From positions 1-36,866 of the forward strand of contig DATLAN010000612.1 in NCBI GenBank assembly GCA_035527455.1: a stretch of 36,866 nucleotides of DNA. The letters run 5' to 3'. Numbering within the stretch: position 1 is the first letter of the stretch; the number at the start of each line of letters is the position of its first letter. Below, piece after piece: positions 24,586 through 34,277 of the stretch. Both the position numbers and the translations under genes were made by a program. The notes beneath the pieces were generated by a model. The model did not search any database, had not been told where the DNA came from, and was given only the letters and a program-made list of their open reading frames with translations. Origin of the DNA: DATLAN01 sp035527455. Its GTDB lineage: Bacteria; Planctomycetota; Planctomycetia; Pirellulales; Thermoguttaceae.

Positions 24586-27500
24586 ATGGCGGAGTTCGAC
24601 CCCTATCGAAAATGGCTGGGCATCCCCCCCAAGGAGCAGCCGCCCAACCAGTATCGCCTGCTGGGGATCGGCCTGTTCGAGTCCGATCCCGACGTGATCT
24701 CCAACGCGGCCGATCGCCAGATGGTCCACGTTCGGACGTTTCAGTCGGGCAAGTACTCCGAGCTTTCGCAGAAGATCCTCAACGAGTTGGCCACCGCCCG
24801 AGTGTGCTTGCTGGACAAGGACAAGCGGGCGGAGTACGACCGCCGTTTGAGTGGCAGTCTTGCGGCGGATAAGCCGATCCCGCCGCCGCCCTCGCCCCCC
24901 GGCACGGCGCCCTCGCGTGAGACACCCCCGCCGCCGCGCACCTCGAGTCCTCCTCCGCCGCCGCCGGACGGCGAAAAAGCTCCGGCGGTCTCCTTGACAC
25001 CGGCAATTCCCCAGCTCAACGCCGTCGGTAGCACGTTCACCGGCGCGACCCGAACCAGCACCTATGCCGGCCGCCGAAGGAAGAAGTCGAACGCCCAAGG
25101 CGTGGTCGTTGCAGTAACCTTCGTACTGGCGGTGGTGGTGCTGGTGGTTTGGGCGATGAGCAAATCGCGGTCGGGTACGCCCAAGGAATCCGAGCCCGCC
25201 GCGTCCAAACGCAACGGCAACGGATCGTCCAACGAGCCGGACAACGAACGAACTCGGAAGACGGTTGGCCCCACTCGTCCGGGAAACGGCACGTGGACCA
25301 GGCCGATCGTTTACGAGCGAAATGTAGTCGGGAAAGTCCATTCACTCCAAGGACACACGGGCCGAGTCACCAGTGCCGTCTTCTCCCCGACCGGCGCCTT
25401 CGTCTTCTCCGGAAGCGAGGACAAGACGGTCCGAAAATGGGACGCGCAGACCGGCCAGAGCCTGCTCGAAATGGCCGATGCCGCCGGCGCCGTCCTGGCG
25501 GTCGACGTCTCCGACGACGGCCGGCAACTGCTCGCGCTGGTCGTCGGTGAGAACGAGAATCCGCCGTCGGGCAACGCCGTGTGCACCTGGCAGACGGCGA
25601 CCGGAAAAATGGATCAACGGTTCGATATCGAGGACGGCGACGTTCGCGACGCCGTCTTTCATCCCCAGCGCCCCGAGTACGTCCTGCTGGCCTATGCCGC
25701 CGGGACCATTCGTTTGTTCGACTTGACCTCGAGCGAGGAAATCCGCCAGTTCAACGGGCACGTCGGGCCGGTTCTCTGCGTGGCCTTTTCGGCCGACGGT
25801 ACGAAGATCCTCTCCGGCGGCGAAGACGGAACGGTCCGCCTCTGGGACCGCGTGGCGGGTACCGAGGTCTACAGTCTGACCGGGCACGAAGGCGCGGTGA
25901 CCGGCGTGGCCTTTTCGCCGCGAGAGAACTACGCGATCTCCGGCGGCGTCGACCGTACCGTGCGGCAGTGGGACTTGAACTCGGGAAAGGAGTTTCAGGT
26001 CTTCGACACGCACCAAGGCGAGGTCACTTCGGTCGCCTATTCGCCCGACGGCCGATACGCCGTCTCCGGGAGTCTGGACGGCACGATCCGGCTGTGGAGG
26101 CTCTCCGACGGCAGCGAAGTGTGTCTGGTCGGCGAACACCAAGGCGGGGTGCGGAGCGTGGCGTTTTCGCCCGGCGGCCGCCGCGTCCTTTCGTGCGGCG
26201 ACGACCGACTCGCGCAGCTTTGGGGGCTCCCCGACCTGTCCCCGCCCACGTCCGTCGATCAAGGTCCGAACGATCCGTCGGACCAACCGGCCGGCGGCGG
26301 GCCGGAAGACGACAACCGGCTGGCCGTTCCCGACGCCGACGCACAGCAAGAGGTCGAGAATCTGATCAAGGGCGTGGTGTTCAAGCAGGATTTCGAGGAG
26401 GCGGACCGGCCCTCGGTGCAAGCGGCGTTGATCCAGAAGCTGCTCGAGGAGGGTGGCAAGCCCCAGGAGAACAGCGCCGCACCGTACGTGCTGTTTCGTC
26501 TGGCACGCGATCTGGCCATCGAGTCGGGCGACAGCGACGCGGCCCTGCGCGCCGTCGAGGAGATGGGCGTACAGTACGACGTTGACCCGATCGGTGAGAA
26601 AGTCGACACCCTCGACGCTTTGGCACAAGCGGCCATATCCTCGACCCGCAAGAGGGCTTTGGTCGAGAAGGTCCTCGCGGTCCTCGAAGAGGCCATGGCC
26701 GCCGACGATTTCGAGTCGGCCGGCCGGCTGGACATCCTCGCGCGTGCCACCGTGGCCGTTGCCCGCGACGGAGTCCTCTCCAAACGCGTGACCGAAGTCA
26801 GCAAGGAAATCCAGGAGTTCAAGCAGGCGTACGAGCCGGTTCGCGCGGCCTTGGAGACCATCCGAAAGCAGCCGAAGGACCCGCAAGCCAATGAAACGGT
26901 GGGCAGGTATTACTGCCTGATGAAGGGCGATTGGGAACGAGGCCTCTCCTATCTTGCCATGGCCGCCGACGAGCAATGGAAGAAGCTTGCCGAAAGCGAC
27001 CTGGCGAATTCGCCCTTGTTGCCCGATCGGCTGGCGGTGGCCGACGGTTGGTGGGACGCTTCCGAGCAGGCCACGGACCGAGCGAAAAGCCACCTCCAGC
27101 GGCGTGCCGCGTTCTGGTATAGGCTGATCGAGCCGCAATTGGGAGGGCTCGACCAGGGAAAGGCCCGGCAGCGTTTGGCGGAGGTCGGGGATCTCGACGT
27201 TCCGATCGGCGCGGTCGAGTTGCCGCAGTTCAAGGGATTGGAATGCCGCGAAGACAGGTTCCGGCCCGCGATGTTGCGGACGTTCGGCGGAAATAACGCC
27301 AGCGAGGCGGCCGTAACCCGGGCGCTGGAGTGGCTCAGCAGACACCAAGACGCCGACGGGAGCTGGAATTTCGACCACACGGGCCCGCGGTGCCAGGATC
27401 GGTGTCCCGACAAGGGGACCCTGACCACGGCCCCCAACGCGGCCACGGCGCTGGCCCTGTTGCCGCTGCTGGCCGCCGGCAACGGACCGCGCGACGGCCG

Positions 27501-28311
27501 GTATCAGAAGAACGTCTCGCTGGGGCTGAATTTCCTCGCGAACCGGATCGTCTGGCACGACCGCTCCGCGGCAAGTCTTTACGAGAGCGACGCCGGCTCC
27601 ATGCCCTCGCAGGCCCTGGCAGCGATCGCCTTCTGCGAGGCCTCGGTGGTCGCCCGGGATACGAGAACCCGAGCAGCCGCTCAATCCACCGTCAACTACA
27701 TCGTCAGGATTCAAAACACCGACGGCGGATGGGGCGCGGAGCCGCCCGCGCCGCCCAACGGAAAGCCCGATACCAGCGACGCCGTCTCCACCGGATGGAA
27801 CGTCGTGGCGCTGAAGACCGCCGAGTGGGCCGGGCTGAACGTGCCCAAGAAGACCCTCACGCAGGCCGGCGTCTACCTCGAATCGATGCGGACCGAAGAC
27901 AAGACCGGCTATCGCCACGATGAAAAGAAGGCCGCCGACCAAGCCGACGCCACGGCCACGGCCCTAGGCGTGCTTTCCCAAATGTATCTCGGCCGTCCTC
28001 GCGACGCTGCCGATCTGGTCGACTACGTCACGGCCCTGGGCGGTTCGAGCCCTTCGACCTCGGGGCAATTCTATCTCAACTACGTCCGCGCCCAAGTCTT
28101 GCGCCACCATGGCGGCGACATGTGGAATGCCTGGAACGAGAAGTTGCGCGACCACCTGGTCTTTACCCAGGGAAATGCCGGCCACATCGATGGGAGTTGG
28201 TTCGCCGAGGACAACGGCTGGTCCAGCGCGTCCGGCGGCCGCCTGTTGGCCACGGTGCTCGGTGCGCTGACTTTGGAAGTCTACTACGCTCACCCGCCGC
28301 TGTATCGTTAG
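24586..28311 (+). CDS. Giant J-like / WD40 / alpha-toroid membrane protein
   Basis: 1241 residues from the ATG with AGAGG 6 bases upstream; the ORF is open 40 codons further, but that part lacks protein-like sequence. Domains in order: a J-domain-like N-terminus (about 1-90, DPYRKWLGIPP...NQYRLLGIGLF, LNELATARVCLLDKDKRAEYD) without an HPD motif; a Pro-rich linker (about 95-150); one membrane helix (about 170-190); a WD40 propeller of about seven repeats (about 245-550; SGSEDKTVRKWD, SGGEDGTVRLWD, SGSLDGTIRLWR); a helical region (about 580-890); and a terpene cyclase/prenyltransferase-like alpha/alpha toroid (about 905-1238; HQDADGSWNFDH, IQNTDGGWG). The toroid should be on the outside. A scaffold role is more likely than catalysis. 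Own promoter, no operon with the next gene. Confidence 0.85.
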   Translation: MAEFDPYRKWLGIPPKEQPPNQYRLLGIGLFESDPDVISNAADRQMVHVRTFQSGKYSELSQKILNELATARVCLLDKDKRAEYDRRLSGSLAADKPIPPPPSPPGTAPSRETPPPPRTSSPPPPPPDGEKAPAVSLTPAIPQLNAVGSTFTGATRTSTYAGRRRKKSNAQGVVVAVTFVLAVVVLVVWAMSKSRSGTPKESEPAASKRNGNGSSNEPDNERTRKTVGPTRPGNGTWTRPIVYERNVVGKVHSLQGHTGRVTSAVFSPTGAFVFSGSEDKTVRKWDAQTGQSLLEMADAAGAVLAVDVSDDGRQLLALVVGENENPPSGNAVCTWQTATGKMDQRFDIEDGDVRDAVFHPQRPEYVLLAYAAGTIRLFDLTSSEEIRQFNGHVGPVLCVAFSADGTKILSGGEDGTVRLWDRVAGTEVYSLTGHEGAVTGVAFSPRENYAISGGVDRTVRQWDLNSGKEFQVFDTHQGEVTSVAYSPDGRYAVSGSLDGTIRLWRLSDGSEVCLVGEHQGGVRSVAFSPGGRRVLSCGDDRLAQLWGLPDLSPPTSVDQGPNDPSDQPAGGGPEDDNRLAVPDADAQQEVENLIKGVVFKQDFEEADRPSVQAALIQKLLEEGGKPQENSAAPYVLFRLARDLAIESGDSDAALRAVEEMGVQYDVDPIGEKVDTLDALAQAAISSTRKRALVEKVLAVLEEAMAADDFESAGRLDILARATVAVARDGVLSKRVTEVSKEIQEFKQAYEPVRAALETIRKQPKDPQANETVGRYYCLMKGDWERGLSYLAMAADEQWKKLAESDLANSPLLPDRLAVADGWWDASEQATDRAKSHLQRRAAFWYRLIEPQLGGLDQGKARQRLAEVGDLDVPIGAVELPQFKGLECREDRFRPAMLRTFGGNNASEAAVTRALEWLSRHQDADGSWNFDHTGPRCQDRCPDKGTLTTAPNAATALALLPLLAAGNGPRDGRYQKNVSLGLNFLANRIVWHDRSAASLYESDAGSMPSQALAAIAFCEASVVARDTRTRAAAQSTVNYIVRIQNTDGGWGAEPPAPPNGKPDTSDAVSTGWNVVALKTAEWAGLNVPKKTLTQAGVYLESMRTEDKTGYRHDEKKAADQADATATALGVLSQMYLGRPRDAADLVDYVTALGGSSPSTSGQFYLNYVRAQVLRHHGGDMWNAWNEKLRDHLVFTQGNAGHIDGSWFAEDNGWSSASGGRLLATVLGALTLEVYYAHPPLYR

Positions 28312-28505
28312 CCGTCCTTCCGCAGACGGCATCCTCGTTCGTCGCGGGCTGTCTTGCCGCCGGCGTGCCTCCCCCGACGCCCGAAACGTTGTGCGCACGG
28401 ACCGACGATGGAAATGTAACCAAAAGCGTGCTCTTTGCATCCAAAGGAGTAGAGAAGCAGTGTGAACTGGGTCAAATCGCCAGAACGTGGCGAGGGAGCC
28501 GCCTG

Positions 28506-29642
28506 ATGAAAATCGATATCAAAGCCGTACGTGCCCGGCTGAAGGGCCTGCTGCCGCTCGGTTCGGCCTTCGTCTTCCTGGCGGGCCTGGTGCTGGTCAT
28601 TGCCTGGATGGCCGGCGTCTTCGAAGAAAAGATCCAAGCCGGACAAGTCGATGTCCAACGGGAAAGGGCCACCGACGAGGAAATCCAGAATGCCTACGTC
28701 GTCGAGGAAAAAACTAAGGATTACATCGAAGTTGCGGTCGGCTCGCTCAAGGCGGCCGACCGTACCGAGATCTCTTCCCGCGTTTTGGCCCCGATCCAAT
28801 CGATCTCCGTCACGGCCGGAAGCCGCGTGAACGAGGGCGACACGCTGGTCATGCTCGACCGCCGGGCTTTGGACGCCGAACGCAGCAAGGCCGTCGCCGA
28901 TCTGATCGGCGCCGAGGCCGCCGTCAAACGGGCCGACGGCGACTACCGCCGGGCGGCCGATCTGTTCGGGCAGAAAATGATGAGCCAGGCAAACTACGAG
29001 GAGGCCGTCGAGGCCCTCAAAGTCGCCAGCGCCAAATGGCAGTACGCCAAAGAGGCACTCGTCCTGACCGACGTCCGACTCTCCTACACCGAGATCAAAG
29101 CGCCCAAAACGGGCGTGGTCATCGACCGCTACGCCGAACCGGGCGACATGGCCCAGCCCGGCGGCCGGCTGCTGGCCCTCTACGATCCGAGGTCGTTGCG
29201 GCTGGAAGTCCCCGTCATGGAAAACCTGGTGAAGTACCTCAAGCTCGGCCAGACGCTCGACGCCTACATCGACGCCCGCGAGCGCTGGGTGAAAACCACC
29301 GTCGGCGAGATCGTCCCCCAGGCCGAGGCGGGCAGCCGCTCGTTCCTGGTCAAAGTCGTCGTCCCGCCCTCGGACGACCTGTTCGAAGGGATGTTCGGGC
29401 GGCTTCAGATCCCCGCCGGCCAACGAAAGCACCTCTGCCTGCACACCGGCACCATCGAGACCATCGGCCAGTTGAAGTTCGTCGAGGTCATCGGCCAGAG
29501 CGGTTTCAAGAGCCGGCGGCTGGTCAAAACGGGGCGCGAGGGGGACCCCAACCACGTCGAGGTGCTCAGCGGAGTGAAACAGGGCGATCGGGTGGTCATG
29601 AAGTGCACCGACGCCGAGCGCTGCCCGACGCCCTCGCCGTAA
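28506..29642 (+). CDS. RND efflux periplasmic adaptor subunit
   Basis: 378 residues from the ATG preceded by GAGGGAG; upstream in-frame sequence to 28122 is shadow. An N-terminal membrane anchor lies at about 16-38. The adaptor pattern follows: lipoyl half (VGSLKAADRTEISSRVLAPI), an alpha-helical hairpin (about 125-180, AAVKRADGDYRRAADLFGQKMMS), second lipoyl half (EIKAPKTGVVIDRYAEPGD) and a beta-barrel domain. This is the HlyD/AcrA membrane fusion family, which bridges the inner-membrane RND pump and an outer-membrane channel. The pump gene follows after 247 bases that hold a nested repeat. No TolC-like gene is in the window. The cargo is unknown. Confidence 0.9.
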   Translation: MKIDIKAVRARLKGLLPLGSAFVFLAGLVLVIAWMAGVFEEKIQAGQVDVQRERATDEEIQNAYVVEEKTKDYIEVAVGSLKAADRTEISSRVLAPIQSISVTAGSRVNEGDTLVMLDRRALDAERSKAVADLIGAEAAVKRADGDYRRAADLFGQKMMSQANYEEAVEALKVASAKWQYAKEALVLTDVRLSYTEIKAPKTGVVIDRYAEPGDMAQPGGRLLALYDPRSLRLEVPVMENLVKYLKLGQTLDAYIDARERWVKTTVGEIVPQAEAGSRSFLVKVVVPPSDDLFEGMFGRLQIPAGQRKHLCLHTGTIETIGQLKFVEVIGQSGFKSRRLVKTGREGDPNHVEVLSGVKQGDRVVMKCTDAERCPTPSP

Positions 29643-29667
29643 ACGGAAACATTGCAAGTGGGAAGCC

Positions 29668-29853
29668 CGAAAATGGGGACTGGCTCCGTCGTGACATCGT
29701 TTTGCAGCGGCATTTCATGTGGCCGACGGTGCCTGTCCCCTTTTTCGGGCGGCCCACCTGGAAAGCCGTCGAAAAAGGGGACAGGCACCGGGCCGGCGAC
29801 CTCTTTCGCCACTTTGGAGCCGAAACACGGCCCGGAGCCAGTCCCCTTTTTCG
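29668..29853. repeat. Nested dispersed-repeat hairpins
   Basis: An inner perfect 21-bp inverted repeat (29727-29747 and 29770-29790; CGGTGCCTGTCCCC arm) sits inside an outer one (29668-29687 and 29834-29853, 19 of 20 bases; CGAAAATGGGGACTGGCTCC). Related half-copies are at 20621-20640 and 22919-22935. This GGGGACAGG / GGGGACTGG type is known from planctomycete-like genomes as REP-style sequence; that link is from memory. It separates the adaptor and pump genes. Confidence 0.8.
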
Positions 29854-29889
29854 ACTCGCTGCTGACCAATTTGACGGAAGTGAACCACC

Positions 29890-32800
29890 ATGAATAGCAC
29901 GGAAGAAAAGACGCCGCTTTCGACCCGCCTGGTCGAGGTCTTCCTCCGCGGCGACGTGGCCGTGCTGCTGATCGTCGTATCGCTGGCGCTTGGGGTTGTC
30001 GCGCTTTGGCTGACGCCCCGCGAGGAAGAGCCTCAGATCGTCGTCCCGCTGGCCGACGTGATCGTCAAGGCGCCCGGGCTGTCGGCCGCCCAGGTCGAGG
30101 AGAAGGTCACCACCCGGCTCGAAAAACTCCTCTACCAGATCGACGGCGTGGAATACGTCTATTCGATGTCCCGGCCGGGCGAGGCCGTGGTCACCGTGCG
30201 CTTCTACGTGGGCGAGGATCGCGAGGATTCGATCGTCAAGCTCTACAACAAGATCCAATCCAACACCGACCAGGTCCCGCCGGGCGTTTCCGATTGGGTC
30301 GTCAAACCGGTCGAGGTGGACGACGTGCCGATCGTCAACGTCACCCTCTGGTCGGACGAAACCGAGCTGTACGGCGACCACGAGCTGCGTCGCGTGGCCG
30401 AGCAGTTGCAGAACGAGCTGCAGGCGATTCCCGATACGAACCGCGTATGGGTCATCGCCGGGCGCCCGCGACAGATCCGCGTCGAGCTGGACCCGGCCCA
30501 ACTGGCCGCCCGCAAGACCTCGGTGATGCAGGTGGCCGAGGCCCTACGGGCAAGCAACGTCCAGGTTCGAGCCGGCAGCTTCGAGCAGCAGAACACGGAG
30601 TTCGTCGTCGAGGCGGGCACCTTCGTCCGCCACGCCTGGGATTTGGAGAACCTGGTCATCAACCTCGCCGGCAACCGACCGGTCTACTTGAAGAACGTGG
30701 CCCGGGTGATCGACGGCCCGGCCGAAGTGGACAACTACAGTTGGATCGGCTTCGGCCCCGCGGCCGCGAGCCCGCACGAACCCAAAGAAGAAACGGCTTC
30801 CGCCGAATTGACGCCGCCGGACGGGAAACTCTATCCGGCGGTCCACATCGCGGTGGCCAAGAAGAAGGGCAGCAACGCCGTCTGGGTGGCCGACGCGGTG
30901 GCACGGCGGATGAACGAGCTGGCCCCCGCCTATCTGCCCGACGGCGTCCATTATCGCATCACCCGCGACTACGGCGAAACGGCCAACGAGAAGGTCAACG
31001 AACTGGTCGAAGGGCTGGCCATCGCCGTGCTGACCGTGATCGGATTGATCGGCGTGGTGCTCGGGTGGCGGCCGGCGCTGGTCATCGCCTTGGCCATTCC
31101 GGTCTGCTACAGCGTGACGCTGTTCATCAACTTGTTGGCCGGCTACACGATCAACCGGGTGACGCTCTTCGCGCTGATCCTCTCGCTCGGCCTGCTGGTC
31201 GACGACCCGATCACCGACGTGGAGAATATTGCCCGCTATTTCAGTATGCGGGTCGCCTCGGCGCGGAAATCGGTGCTCCAAGCGATCCAGGAGGTGCGGC
31301 CGGCGTTGATCCTCTCCACGTTGGCGATCATCGCCAGCTTCCTGCCGCTGATCTTCATCACCGGCATGATGGGGCCGTACATGGCGCCGATGGCGCTGAA
31401 CGTGCCGCTGACCGTCTCCGTCTCGACCCTGGTCGCCTTCCTGATCACGCCCTGGCTGGCGATGGTCGCCTTGCGCAAGCTCCACGAGCGACGCGGCGAA
31501 GAGGAGTCCTTCGATCTGACCACACGGCCCATCTACCGCATCAGCCGGGCCGTGCTGGTGCCGATCCTCGATCGCCGCTGGATGGCCTGGGCGACGCTCG
31601 GCGTGGTGGCCGTGCTCTTGGCCGCGGCGATCACCCTGCCGGCCTTCCGCGTGGTGCCGCTGAAGATGCTGCCCTACGACAATAAGAACGAGTTCCAGGT
31701 CGTCGTCGACATGCCCGAGGGCACGACCCTCGAACAGACCAACACCGTGACCGAGCGGCTGGCCGAGTATCTCGCCGGCGTGGCCGAGGTGCGGGACTTC
31801 CAGCTCTACGTCGGGCTGGCCTCGCCGATGGATTTCAACGGCATGGTCCGCCATTACTTCCTCCGCCGCGGGCCGAACGTGGCCGATATCCGCGTGAACC
31901 TGGCACCGAAGGAGCGACGGGCCGAACAGTCGCACGACATCCTGTTGCGGATCCGCCGCGAGTTGACGCACCTGGCCGACGAGCAGGGCGCCAAGATCAA
32001 GCTGGTCGAGGTCCCGCCCGGCCCGCCGGTCCTGGCCACGATCACCGCCGAGGTCTACGGGCCGCCGCACGCCGGCCACGACGAGCTGATCGCCGCCGCC
32101 CGACGCGTCGAGGCGCGGATGGCCCGCGAGGAAGGCGTGGTCGACGTCGACCTCAGCGCCGAAGAGTACCAGACCCGCTGGATCTTCGAGACCGACAAGA
32201 CCAAGGCCGCCCACAGCGGCGTTTCGACCCGAAACATCGCCGACACGCTGCAATCGGCGCTGAGCGGTCTGCCGGCGACGGTGCTCCAGGAGCCGGGCGA
32301 GGTGGACCCGCTGTGGGTCGAGCTTCGCGTGCCCCGCTCGGCCCGTTCGGCCACCGACGATCTGGAAGAGCTGTACGTGATCGGCCAACAGGGGCAGCTC
32401 GTGCAGATCGGCGCGTTGGGCCGGTTCGTCGAGGTGCCGGAAGACAAGACCATCTATCGCAAGAACCTCAATCGCGTGGTCTTCGTCTACGGCGAAGTGG
32501 CCGGACGCCCACCGGCCGACGCGATCGTCGACATGCAGACGGATCGGCGGAAGGACGGCACCGATCCGCCGCCGGCCGCCGCGACCACGATCCGCCCGGC
32601 CGACGAGCGGACCTGGCTTTCGCCCGGCGGCGGCGATTTCTGGTCGATGCCGGCCGGCTTCGAGGTCGAGTGGGCCGGCGAAGGCGAGTGGAAGATCACG
32701 CTCGACGTGTTCCGCGACCTGGGGCTGGCGTTCGGAGCGGCCCTGGTGGGCATCTTCGTGATCCTGATGTTCCAGACCGGCTCCCGCGTGCTGCCGGTGG

Positions 32801-33258
32801 TGATCATGCTGGCCATTCCGCTGACGCTGATCGGCATCATGCCCGGCTTCTGGCTGTTGAACGTGCTCCTCGACCGGCCCGCGGGCTCTCAGGCCGGCGG
32901 CTATCCCACGCCGGTCTTCCTGACGGCCACGGCCATGATCGGGATGATCGCCCTGTCGGGCATCGTGGTCCGCAACTCGCTGGTGCTGATCGATTTCATC
33001 CACCACGGTCTGGCCGACGGGCTGCCGCTTCGCGAGGCGATCATCCGCAGCGTGGCGGTCCGCACCCGGCCGATCCTGCTCACCGCCGGCACCACGCTCT
33101 TGGGCAACTGGGTGATCACGCTCGATCCGATCTTCTCCGGCCTGGCCTGGGCGATCATCTTCGGCATCCTCACGTCGACCGCCTTCACCCTGATCGTCAT
33201 CCCAGTCGTCTACTGGCTGCTCTACGCCGGCAAGCAAGTAGGTCAGGGCTCGCCCTGA
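29890..33258 (+). CDS. RND efflux pump, AcrB-type inner-membrane subunit
   Basis: 1122 residues. There is a first membrane helix (about 21-41) and a large periplasmic loop. Helices 2-6 lie at about 370-560 and contain LGLLVDDPITDVENI with D438/D439, equivalent to the proton-relay acids of AcrB. Then come a soluble linker, helix 7, a second periplasmic loop (about 620-935) and helices 8-12 (about 940-1110). It is proton-driven and exports small molecules with the adaptor encoded upstream. The loop 285-310 carries an extra polar stretch, and the second loop has a low-complexity DPPPAAA insertion. The last seven residues and the stop codon come from a hairpin repeat (33242-33259). Ribosome site weak (GGAAG). 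Substrate unknown. Confidence 0.93.
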   Translation: MNSTEEKTPLSTRLVEVFLRGDVAVLLIVVSLALGVVALWLTPREEEPQIVVPLADVIVKAPGLSAAQVEEKVTTRLEKLLYQIDGVEYVYSMSRPGEAVVTVRFYVGEDREDSIVKLYNKIQSNTDQVPPGVSDWVVKPVEVDDVPIVNVTLWSDETELYGDHELRRVAEQLQNELQAIPDTNRVWVIAGRPRQIRVELDPAQLAARKTSVMQVAEALRASNVQVRAGSFEQQNTEFVVEAGTFVRHAWDLENLVINLAGNRPVYLKNVARVIDGPAEVDNYSWIGFGPAAASPHEPKEETASAELTPPDGKLYPAVHIAVAKKKGSNAVWVADAVARRMNELAPAYLPDGVHYRITRDYGETANEKVNELVEGLAIAVLTVIGLIGVVLGWRPALVIALAIPVCYSVTLFINLLAGYTINRVTLFALILSLGLLVDDPITDVENIARYFSMRVASARKSVLQAIQEVRPALILSTLAIIASFLPLIFITGMMGPYMAPMALNVPLTVSVSTLVAFLITPWLAMVALRKLHERRGEEESFDLTTRPIYRISRAVLVPILDRRWMAWATLGVVAVLLAAAITLPAFRVVPLKMLPYDNKNEFQVVVDMPEGTTLEQTNTVTERLAEYLAGVAEVRDFQLYVGLASPMDFNGMVRHYFLRRGPNVADIRVNLAPKERRAEQSHDILLRIRRELTHLADEQGAKIKLVEVPPGPPVLATITAEVYGPPHAGHDELIAAARRVEARMAREEGVVDVDLSAEEYQTRWIFETDKTKAAHSGVSTRNIADTLQSALSGLPATVLQEPGEVDPLWVELRVPRSARSATDDLEELYVIGQQGQLVQIGALGRFVEVPEDKTIYRKNLNRVVFVYGEVAGRPPADAIVDMQTDRRKDGTDPPPAAATTIRPADERTWLSPGGGDFWSMPAGFEVEWAGEGEWKITLDVFRDLGLAFGAALVGIFVILMFQTGSRVLPVVIMLAIPLTLIGIMPGFWLLNVLLDRPAGSQAGGYPTPVFLTATAMIGMIALSGIVVRNSLVLIDFIHHGLADGLPLREAIIRSVAVRTRPILLTAGTTLLGNWVITLDPIFSGLAWAIIFGILTSTAFTLIVIPVVYWLLYAGKQVGQGSP

Positions 33259-33259
33259 C
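33242..33259. repeat. GTCAGGGC hairpin at the end of the RND gene
   Basis: GTCAGGGCTCGCCCTGAC has a perfect 8-base stem around a TC centre. It is preceded by GTAG as in the other copies. The stop codon TGA of the RND gene is at 33256-33258, inside the right arm. Confidence 0.75.
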
Positions 33260-33685
33260 GCCACCACGCTTGTCGATATCCGCGTGCCCAGGTACGCAGC
33301 TTCCGGACGAATCATTCTTACCCACTTCCAAGCGTCGAACGCAACAATGGCCATCCGCGGCATCCGCACCCGCCGGCGAAACCCGTTGCCGTGCAACGCC
33401 TTGCGTCAACAGGCTCGACTGCACCGAACCGGCCGCACGCGCTTTTTTCCCGCCCCACGCCACCCCGCCCGGCGCCGACTACCGGTCGTTCCGGTGCGCA
33501 AGTCCTTATCTCCGAAAGACTTCGATCGTCCGCGCCCCCTTGACAAACCGCCGTCCCTCGGTTTCATTGGAGCCATTGTTTCCTCGACGCAAGTCGTTTC
33601 ACAACAGGACCTTAGAGCATTCTTAGACACTTTTTCGCGATTTCGACTTTCCGGGAGCAACAATCCCCCGAGCCGCCCAGGATCG

Positions 33686-33711
33686 TTCGTAGTGACCGCA
33701 TTGATGCGGTC
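33686..33711. repeat. Second ACCGCAT-ATGCGGT hairpin
   Basis: The TTCGTAGTGACCGCATTGATGCGGTC block matches the copy at 8588-8614 apart from single-base changes. It stands in the 1-kb gap 33259-34277, where no gene is convincing: open frames there are rich in Arg, Pro and Ser and have no ribosome sites. Confidence 0.5.
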
Positions 33712-33850
33712 TTCCGCCCATTCATCATTCACCACGACCGCCCTCCCACAACTATACTAATATCCAGTACCCTACCGCGTCGCTCCTCCCAAATCCACGC
33801 CGCCTCTTGTACCACCCGCCCCGGCTTGCCCTCCCGGCCCGCGGGAACAT

Positions 33851-33987
33851 AACACCACAGAGGACACTGAGGAGACGGAGAAAAGGCAAGAGGGCCCGAA
33901 TTCCCGGGTGCATGGTTCGTCACACCTTCTCCCATCGTTTCCCCCTTCCTCTGTGTACCTCTGTGTCCTCTGTGGTGTATTCCTCCC
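33851..33987. repeat. ACCACAGAGGACAC-type inverted repeat
   Basis: ACACCACAGAGGACAC near 33852-33867 pairs with GTGTCCTCTGTGGTGT near 33968-33983. The intervening sequence includes further CCTCTGTGTACC units. This type of CACCACAGAGG repeat is seen in many bacterial genomes and gives the false peptide HHRGHRGTQR when translated. Likely a small mobile, non-coding element. Confidence 0.6.
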
Positions 33988-34067
33988 TCTTGCCCACCAC
34001 CGTCAACGGGCAGCCGGCCGCCGTGCCGATCCCAGCGGCCCTGCAAATTCCTCTTGTTGCCGAGCAA

Positions 34068-34139
34068 CACCGGCGATCTTGCGAAACAGTCCAGCGACGT
34101 GGTAGGATCCCTTCCGCAAGATCGACGGTGCCACCCGCG
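34068..34139. repeat. Dispersed hairpin element, copy 1
   Basis: The arms CACCGGCGATCTTGC (34068-34082) and GCAAGATCGACGGTG (34116-34130) pair at 14 of 15 positions. The loop holds AGCGACGTGGTAGGATCCC, and CCACCCGC follows. The same architecture and loop recur at 36295-36365. Confidence 0.7.
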
Positions 34140-34277
34140 AGGCTCTGTTCGGAAGCCAAGTTGCAGAGCAAGGCTTCGTGTGGGCCATAAACAGTCTCCG
34201 GGGCCACGTTATAGCTGCACGCGTTGTCGAATCAGCGGCGAAGATTGGTTTGGTTTCCATGTGAGAGGAATCCAAAG

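Noticed and set aside
25342..27942. 866-residue minus-strand open frame opposite the WD40 protein
   Set aside because: No known domain; the plus strand has WD40 and toroid motifs.
30544..33396. 950-residue minus-strand open frame opposite the RND pump
   Set aside because: His/Asp/Arg-rich shadow sequence of the pump gene.
33284..33760. 158-residue plus-strand frame after the RND gene
   Set aside because: No ribosome site, low-complexity Arg/Pro/Ser content, and it runs through a hairpin repeat.
33729..34070. Minus-strand frame with HHRGHRGTQRK
   Set aside because: This peptide is the usual false translation of the ACCACAGAGG repeat.
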